From: Planctomycetota bacterium
GTDB lineage: Bacteria > Planctomycetota > JAPUJT01
Direction of reading: 5' to 3'
Length of the DNA stretch: 64,000 nucleotides
Assembly (NCBI GenBank): GCA_027296055.1
Contig: JAPUJT010000016.1
Coordinates: 1 to 64,000, forward strand
This document shows, piece by piece, positions 58,841 through 64,000 of the stretch (position 1 is the first letter of the stretch; every line of letters begins with the position of its first letter). Position numbers and translations under genes: made by a program. The notes under the pieces were generated by a model. That model did not search any database. It had not been told where the DNA came from and saw only the letters and a program-made list of their open reading frames with translations.

Positions 58841-59199
58841 TTTTCCTGTCCAAATCTGACCCCGGAATCCGATGAGCCGGTCCTGGCCAGACAGGAGGAC
58901 CTCTGGCGGCCGGCCCAGAATGCACTGTTCCTGGGCCCGCAGTCTGGGTAAAATCCCTTCTCACCCGGAGACCCCGCCCCGCTTAAGTCCTTCTGTTCCA
59001 ACGGGGAGCGGGTGATTCTCCAGGGGCACGAGCCCTCTCATGGGATTTCGTGCGGCCGAGGCCCCGCGGCCCCGGTCCTTGCGGAAAGGGCTAATCAACT
59101 TAAGATGGGGACCTGATCGGAAGGGGGAAAACCCGACCCGGGCACGGCGGCGACGCGCCGGATTCCCCTTCCCCGCCCCCGGTACACTGGTAACAATCG
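58841..59199. other. Non-coding gap upstream of the pfa-like locus
   Basis: 359 bases with no supported gene. TACACT (59183-59188) may be the -10 of the pfaD promoter, with no good -35 match. The string AAATCTGACCCCGG near 58853 resembles another dispersed-repeat half-site, but no second arm is seen. G and C runs are frequent; no terminator with a T-run is visible. Confidence 0.4.
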
Positions 59200-60855
59200 A
59201 TGCACGCATCCGGACAGCTGACACAGTCTGAATCCGCGCTGGGGTGGTGGAGCGCCGATGGCGAGGCGCCGCAGCCCGTAGAGTCCTTCATCGCAGAGGC
59301 GCTGGCGGACCTGCGACGGCCCTTCTACATCGTCACCTTGCGAGACGGGAGCCTCGCCGTGGGACGCGGGGGTGTCGCTCAGGTCGGCGAGCAAGGCCCT
59401 CCGGCGGGAGCCCGCAAGATCGTGGGTCACGTTCCCGCCTGCAAGGTGGAGAACCTGGGCGACCCATCGTTCCTCGAGGCCCATCGGATCCGCTACGCCT
59501 ACCTGACAGGGGCGATGGCCAACGGCATCGGCTCCACCGAAGTCGTCACCGCGATGGGCCGCGCCGGGATGCTCGGCTTCTTCGGCTCGGCCGGGCTTCT
59601 GCCGGCAGAGGTCGAAGCGGCGATCGATCGACTGGAGCGGGACCTGGGCGAGACCCCGTTCGGCTTCAACCTGATCCACAGTCCCAACGAGCCGAATCTC
59701 GAAGCCGCCGTGGTCGAACTGTATCTCCGCCGCGGCGTCCATCTCGTCGAGGCCTCCGCGTATCTCGATCTTACCCTGCCGATCATCCGGTACCGCTGCA
59801 ACGGGATCCATCGGCGTCCGTCGGGCGAGATCGTCACGCCGAACCAGATCATCGCGAAGGCATCGCGGGTGGAAGTGGCGACGAAGTTCTTCTCGCCGCC
59901 TCCCGAGGCGCGGCTCCGCGAGTTGGTAGCGATGGGCGAGATCACCGAGGCGCAAGCCGCGCTGGCGGCTTCCATCCCCATGGCGCAGGACCTGACGGTC
60001 GAAGCCGACTCCGCAGGACACACCGACAATCGACCCGCCCTCGCGGTGCTCCCGACGATGCTGTCCCTCCGGGACCGGATGCAGTCCCGCTACGAATACG
60101 AGCCGAGGCTACGGGTGGGCCTCGCCGGAGGCATCTCCACGCCGGCTTCGGCGGCCGCCGCGTTCGCGATGGGCGCGGGCTACGTCCTCACCGGATCGGT
60201 CAACCAGGCGAGTGTGGAGGCAGACACGTCGGACTTCGTCCGGGAGATGCTCGCCGGGGCGGGACAGGCGGACATCATGATGGCGCCCGCTGCAGATATG
60301 TTCGAGATGGGCGTGAAGCTGCAGGTGCTCAAGCGAGGCACGATGTTCGGCATGCGGGCCTCGAAGCTCTACGATCTGTACCGCTCCTGCTCCTCCATCG
60401 AGGACATTCCAGTGGCGGAGAGGTCGATGATCGAGAAGAACTTCTTTCGGGCATCTCTGGAGGAGATCTGGGAGAAGACCATCGCCTTCTTCGATGAGCG
60501 CGATCCGTCGCAGATCGAGCGCGCCAGGAAGGACCCGAAGCGAAAGATGGGGTTGATCTTCCGGTGGTACCTCGGCATGTCCTCGATCTGGGCAAACTCC
60601 GGAGAGCCGACCCGCAAGATGGATTACCAGATCTGGTGCGGGCCGGCGATGGGCGCCTTCAATGAGTGGGTGGCCGGCTCTCCGCTGGAGCTGCTCCGGA
60701 ACCGAACTGTGGTGACGATGGCCCTCAATATTCTCCACGGGGCGGCCGTCCTCTCGCGAGTCCACGCATTGCGCTGCCAGGGGGCGCGCATCCCATCCGG
60801 CGCCGGGAGCCCCAGACCCCTGGACCTGGAAACCTTGATGGAGCGAATTCGCTGA
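59200..60855 (+). CDS. pfaD: PfaD-family FMN-dependent enoyl reductase
   Basis: 551 residues. The chain matches PfaD of polyunsaturated fatty acid synthases: opening LGWWSADGEAPQP, then IVTLRDGSLAVGRGG, a TIM-barrel with AYLTGAMANGIGSTEVVTAM, GMLGFFGSAGLLP, FNLIHSPNEPNLE, VEADSAGHTDNRP (the flavin/His element) and GLAGGISTPASAAAAFAMGAGYVLTGS-type glycine motifs, and the C-terminal PKRKMGLIFRWYLGMSSIWA. It reduces enoyl intermediates on the megasynthase using FMN. It directly precedes a PfaA-like gene, starting on its stop (TGATG). PfaD before PfaA is the gene order of myxobacterial-type loci. Confidence 0.95.
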   Translation: MHASGQLTQSESALGWWSADGEAPQPVESFIAEALADLRRPFYIVTLRDGSLAVGRGGVAQVGEQGPPAGARKIVGHVPACKVENLGDPSFLEAHRIRYAYLTGAMANGIGSTEVVTAMGRAGMLGFFGSAGLLPAEVEAAIDRLERDLGETPFGFNLIHSPNEPNLEAAVVELYLRRGVHLVEASAYLDLTLPIIRYRCNGIHRRPSGEIVTPNQIIAKASRVEVATKFFSPPPEARLRELVAMGEITEAQAALAASIPMAQDLTVEADSAGHTDNRPALAVLPTMLSLRDRMQSRYEYEPRLRVGLAGGISTPASAAAAFAMGAGYVLTGSVNQASVEADTSDFVREMLAGAGQADIMMAPAADMFEMGVKLQVLKRGTMFGMRASKLYDLYRSCSSIEDIPVAERSMIEKNFFRASLEEIWEKTIAFFDERDPSQIERARKDPKRKMGLIFRWYLGMSSIWANSGEPTRKMDYQIWCGPAMGAFNEWVAGSPLELLRNRTVVTMALNILHGAAVLSRVHALRCQGARIPSGAGSPRPLDLETLMERIR

Positions 60856-63800
60856 TGGCACACCCCGGGACGCAACCGCTGGCGATCATCGGAATCGGGT
60901 GCCTGTTTCCGAAGGCCAATTCCCTGGATGCCTACTGGAGCAACATCAAGAACCGTGTGGATGCCATCACCGACGTCCCCGAGACCCACTGGCGTCCGGA
61001 GGATTATTACGACCGAGACCCAGCCGCTCCGGATCGAACCTACGTGAGACGGGGTGGGTTTCTGACGCCGGTGGATTTCGACCCGATGTCATTCGGGATT
61101 CCCCCCAAGGCCATCGAGGCGACGGACACCTCGCAGCTCCTGGGCGTCTACGTCGCCCGGCAGACGCTGGAAGACGCGGGATACGGTTCGGGCCGGGCCT
61201 TCGATCGAAGTCGAGTCAGCGTCGTCCTCGGCGTGACCGGTGCCCTGGAGCTGGTGATTCCGCTCGGAGCCCGCCTCGGTCATCCGATCTGGCGGCGAGC
61301 TCTCGCCGAGTCCGGAATCGAAGGTTCCGTCGCAGACGACATCGTGAAGCGGATCTCGGCGGGCTACGTCCCCTGGCAAGAAGATTCCTTCCCCGGTCTG
61401 CTGGGCAACGTGGTCGCCGGCCGAATCGCCAACCGGCTCGATCTGGGCGGCACCAACTGTGTTGTGGACGCCGCCTGCGCCAGCTCGCTGAGCGCTCTCC
61501 ATCTCGCATCGCTGGAGCTTGCCGCCGGACGCTGCGACATGGCGATCTGTGGCGGCGTCGATTCGTTCAACGACATCTTCATGTTCATGTGCTTCAGCAA
61601 GACTCATACCCTTTCCGCCACGGGTTCCGCGAAGCCGTTCGACCAGGACGCCGACGGGACGATCATCGGCGAAGGCGTGGGGATGGTGGCGATCCGGCGT
61701 CTCGACGATGCGATCGCTGACGGCGATCACATCTACGCTGTCGTGCGTGGGATCGGCGCCTCGAGCGATGGCAAGGGGAACGCCGTCTACGCCCCGAGTG
61801 CCGAGGGCCAGATGCGAGCCCTGCGCGACGGCTACCGAATCGCGGGCATCACTCCCGACACCATCGAACTGGTGGAGGCGCACGGTACCGGCACTTCGGT
61901 GGGTGACGGGGTGGAGCACGCGGCGCTCAGCCAGGTGTATCGCGCGACTCGCAGGAACGGCCGCTGGTGCGCTCTCGGTTCCGTCAAGTCCCAGATAGGG
62001 CATACGAAGGCCGCCTCAGGGGCGGCGGGACTGATCAAGGCCGTCCTCTCCCTCAAGCACAAGGTTCTTCCCCCGACGATCAACGTGAACCGACCGCTAC
62101 CGGCGATCGCCTCGGATTCGTCTCCCTTTTATCTCAACATCGAGAAGCGACCCTGGGTGGCGCGTCCCGACTACCCGCGGCGGGCCGCGGTCAGCTCGTT
62201 CGGATTCGGCGGTAGCAATTTCCACTGCGTCCTGGAGGAGCACGAAGCCTCGAAGGAGGCGATCGATTGGGACGGAGCCGTGCAGATCCTCGCCTTCTCC
62301 GCGAAGAGCTCCGGCGACCTGTCGGCGCGCCTCGACTTAACGATCGACGACTGGGATGATCTCCGCGAGAAAGCGGCGCTGTCTCGCGCTTCATTCGACC
62401 CTGCAGACCTTTGCCGTCTTCTCATCGTCGCGGAGCGGGGAGGCACAGACCTGCAAGAGTTGTTCACCGATGCTAGAAAGATGCTCTCCCGGCAACCCGA
62501 CGCGACATCGTGGAGCACTCCGAACGGCATCTACTTCGGATCCGGTGACCCCGACGGACTGCTCGGCTTCCTCTTTCCCGGTCAGGGATCGCAATACGTA
62601 GGAATGCTTCGGGATCTGGCCTGCCAGTTCCCCCGGATGCTCGAGATCCTCGGAGAGGCGGATAGGGCGTTCGAGGATCAACGGCGCGGGGGAGCGGAGC
62701 TGAGTGACCTGATTTATCCTCAGCCAGCGTTCGATGAGGAGGACCGTCGCCGGGACGAGGCCGCATTGCGCGCGACCGAGGCTGCCCAGCCGGCCATCGG
62801 AGCGGTGAGCCTCGGCGCTCTCAGGATTCTGGATCAGTTCGGTGTGCGGCCCGATGCCGCAGCGGGGCACAGCTACGGAGAGCTGACTGCCCTGTGCGCC
62901 GCCGGCCGGTTCGATGCGGCGGCCCTGCATGCGCTCTCGAATCTACGCGGCCAGCTGATGGCGAACGACAACGGCGACGCCGGCTCGATGCTGGCGGTGC
63001 AGGCGCCCCTGGGGAAGGTAGAAGAGATTCTGCGAGAGTCCGGCCTCGAGCTCGTGATAGCCAACAAGAACGCGCCGACTCAGGCGGTGCTATCTGGGTC
63101 CACCTCGCAGATCGAGAAGGCGGCGGAAGTCTTCGGCCGCCACCAGATCCCGAGCAAGCGGCTCCCGGTGGCCGCGGCGTTCCATAGCCCGAGCGTCGCC
63201 AAGGCTCGCAAGCCCTTCGAAGCAGCCTTGGAGGGGATCTCCTTCGCTCAGGCCCGGATCGCGGTCTACGCCAACACGTCGGCGCGTGTGTATCCTGAGA
63301 ATGCGGAGAGCGCCCGGACCTTGCTGGCCGGGCAACTGGCGAACCCCGTCGAGTTCGTGGAAGAGATCGAGGAGATGGTTCGAAACGGCGTTCGGACCTT
63401 CCTGGAGGTCGGACCGGGCGCGCGCCTCAGCCATCTCGTCCAGTCGATCCTCGAGGGCCAGGAGCATCATTCGATGGCCCTGGACGCCTCGGGGGGCAAG
63501 CGATCGGGAATCTTCGATCTTGCCGTGGTCCTGGCCCGGATCGCATCGATGGGCAGAAAAGTGGATCTCGGCTTGTGGGACGCCGAGTTCGCCGCGGCTG
63601 CGGCCAGCGGCCCTTCGTCGGAAAAGCCCGGGATGACGGTCCGGATCGGCGGGGCGAACACCTTCGTGCCGAAGCCTGTCGCCGCACGGCCCGCGTCGGA
63701 GAAAATGCCCAGGCTCCCGGCCCTCGAGAAGAACGCCGCGCTCCTTGCCGCGTCTCCCTCCTCATCGCCCTCCTCATCCTCAGGTAAAGAGGAGGCCTTG

Positions 63801-64000
63801 AAGCTGCTGCATGAGCACATGGCCGCCCTACAGAACATCCAGGATCAGACGGCTCAGCTCCACAAACAGTTCCTGGATGGGCAGGACGCTGCTCAACGAT
63901 CGATCCAGGCCCTCGTGGAGCAACAGCTGATCATGACTGGGGGGCCGCCTTCGCCGCAGCCTTCAGCTGCGGCTTCGGCGCCCAAGGAGCCGATTCCGAT
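60855..64000 (+). CDS. PfaA-like polyunsaturated fatty acid/polyketide synthase (5' part)
   Basis: The frame runs to the window end, so about 1048 N-terminal residues are visible. Ketosynthase (about 8-455): Cys208 in DAACASSLSA, His343 in VEAHGTGTS, His383 in SQIGHTKAAS. Then a linker and an acyltransferase (about 565-870): entry LFPGQGSQYVGM and nucleophile Ser673 in GHSYGELTA, with AAAFHSPSV as the His element. After it come an Ala/Pro/Ser-rich stretch and a coiled helix (LLHEHMAALQNIQDQTAQLH), and tandem ACPs would be expected next. This is the condensing and loading part of a Pfa-type synthase. The start overlaps the pfaD stop (TGATG). The product cannot be told. Confidence 0.93.
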   Translation, partial: MAHPGTQPLAIIGIGCLFPKANSLDAYWSNIKNRVDAITDVPETHWRPEDYYDRDPAAPDRTYVRRGGFLTPVDFDPMSFGIPPKAIEATDTSQLLGVYVARQTLEDAGYGSGRAFDRSRVSVVLGVTGALELVIPLGARLGHPIWRRALAESGIEGSVADDIVKRISAGYVPWQEDSFPGLLGNVVAGRIANRLDLGGTNCVVDAACASSLSALHLASLELAAGRCDMAICGGVDSFNDIFMFMCFSKTHTLSATGSAKPFDQDADGTIIGEGVGMVAIRRLDDAIADGDHIYAVVRGIGASSDGKGNAVYAPSAEGQMRALRDGYRIAGITPDTIELVEAHGTGTSVGDGVEHAALSQVYRATRRNGRWCALGSVKSQIGHTKAASGAAGLIKAVLSLKHKVLPPTINVNRPLPAIASDSSPFYLNIEKRPWVARPDYPRRAAVSSFGFGGSNFHCVLEEHEASKEAIDWDGAVQILAFSAKSSGDLSARLDLTIDDWDDLREKAALSRASFDPADLCRLLIVAERGGTDLQELFTDARKMLSRQPDATSWSTPNGIYFGSGDPDGLLGFLFPGQGSQYVGMLRDLACQFPRMLEILGEADRAFEDQRRGGAELSDLIYPQPAFDEEDRRRDEAALRATEAAQPAIGAVSLGALRILDQFGVRPDAAAGHSYGELTALCAAGRFDAAALHALSNLRGQLMANDNGDAGSMLAVQAPLGKVEEILRESGLELVIANKNAPTQAVLSGSTSQIEKAAEVFGRHQIPSKRLPVAAAFHSPSVAKARKPFEAALEGISFAQARIAVYANTSARVYPENAESARTLLAGQLANPVEFVEEIEEMVRNGVRTFLEVGPGARLSHLVQSILEGQEHHSMALDASGGKRSGIFDLAVVLARIASMGRKVDLGLWDAEFAAAAASGPSSEKPGMTVRIGGANTFVPKPVAARPASEKMPRLPALEKNAALLAASPSSSPSSSSGKEEALKLLHEHMAALQNIQDQTAQLHKQFLDGQDAAQRSIQALVEQQLIMTGGPPSPQPSAAASAPKEPIP

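Noticed and set aside
58841-59199. Possible RNA gene or riboswitch upstream of pfaD
   Set aside because: Several G/C runs can pair, but I see no conserved riboswitch core or tRNA features.
59244-60497. Second-frame open stretch within pfaD
   Set aside because: It is Arg/Gly-rich with no motif, while the pfaD frame matches its family throughout.

Overview
Organism and overall character. The window is about 64 kb of GC-rich, gene-dense chromosome from a Gram-negative bacterium. The envelope genes support this: a LolA-type carrier, an LpxL/HtrB-type acyltransferase and many lipoproteins with clear lipoboxes. The mix of FHA, PilZ, DUF1028 and PPC-repeat proteins, abundant hybrid histidine kinases, and a pfaD-first polyunsaturated-lipid synthase locus fits a deep-branching or delta-like lineage such as Myxococcota, Planctomycetota, Acidobacteriota or a related candidate phylum. 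No rRNA or tRNA gene is visible, so no single phylum can be claimed. I saw no CRISPR array, phage or insertion sequence.

Layout. 1-2.75 kb: the end of a chemosensory operon (CheA-receiver fusion, CheW, CheB). 2.75-9.65 kb: signalling genes, namely a STAS protein with a membrane histidine kinase, a PilZ protein, a double-GAF hybrid kinase and an FHA-pseudokinase. 9.8-13.1 kb: an ABC exporter operon. 13.1-15.1 kb: accB-accC with a terminator-like hairpin between them. 15.2-18.1 kb: a DNA-binding receiver protein coupled to a hybrid kinase. 18.1-21.5 kb (minus strand): two exported metallopeptidases with small proteins. 21.8-26.3 kb: a translationally coupled type II fatty acid/polyketide-like cluster of acyltransferase, ACP, dehydratase, ketosynthase, a catalytically dead ketosynthase-like subunit and a thioesterase. 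An M50 membrane protease follows. 27.4-31.5 kb: a second STAS gene, a TPR membrane protein and an ECF sigma/anti-sigma pair.

31.5-41.9 kb is a surface and secretion zone. It holds a large BNR/Ig lipoprotein, a five-repeat PPC-like lipoprotein with a decayed relative beside it, and a 2.46-kb tandem duplication of a metalloprotease plus lipoprotein unit. 42-52.4 kb (minus strand) is a long run: two ABC ATPase/permease pairs, an RND-type exporter, a lipid acyltransferase, LolA and topoisomerase I. 52.7-58.8 kb holds two paralogous double-domain PilZ genes, a small Cys-pair protein, two paralogous DUF1028 proteins, dodecin, a WD40 protein and a pilin-like protein. 59.2-64 kb starts a PfaD plus PfaA-like megasynthase locus that runs off the window.

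How it fits together. Three lipid or polyketide systems share the window: acetyl-CoA carboxylase subunits (malonyl supply), the KS/KS-beta cluster and the Pfa-like synthase. An envelope lipid and lipoprotein export block accompanies them. The most novel-looking system is the 21.8-26.3 kb cluster. Its second ketosynthase has lost Cys, His and His, as a chain-length-factor-like partner would, yet it sits with a FabZ-type dehydratase and no ketoreductase.
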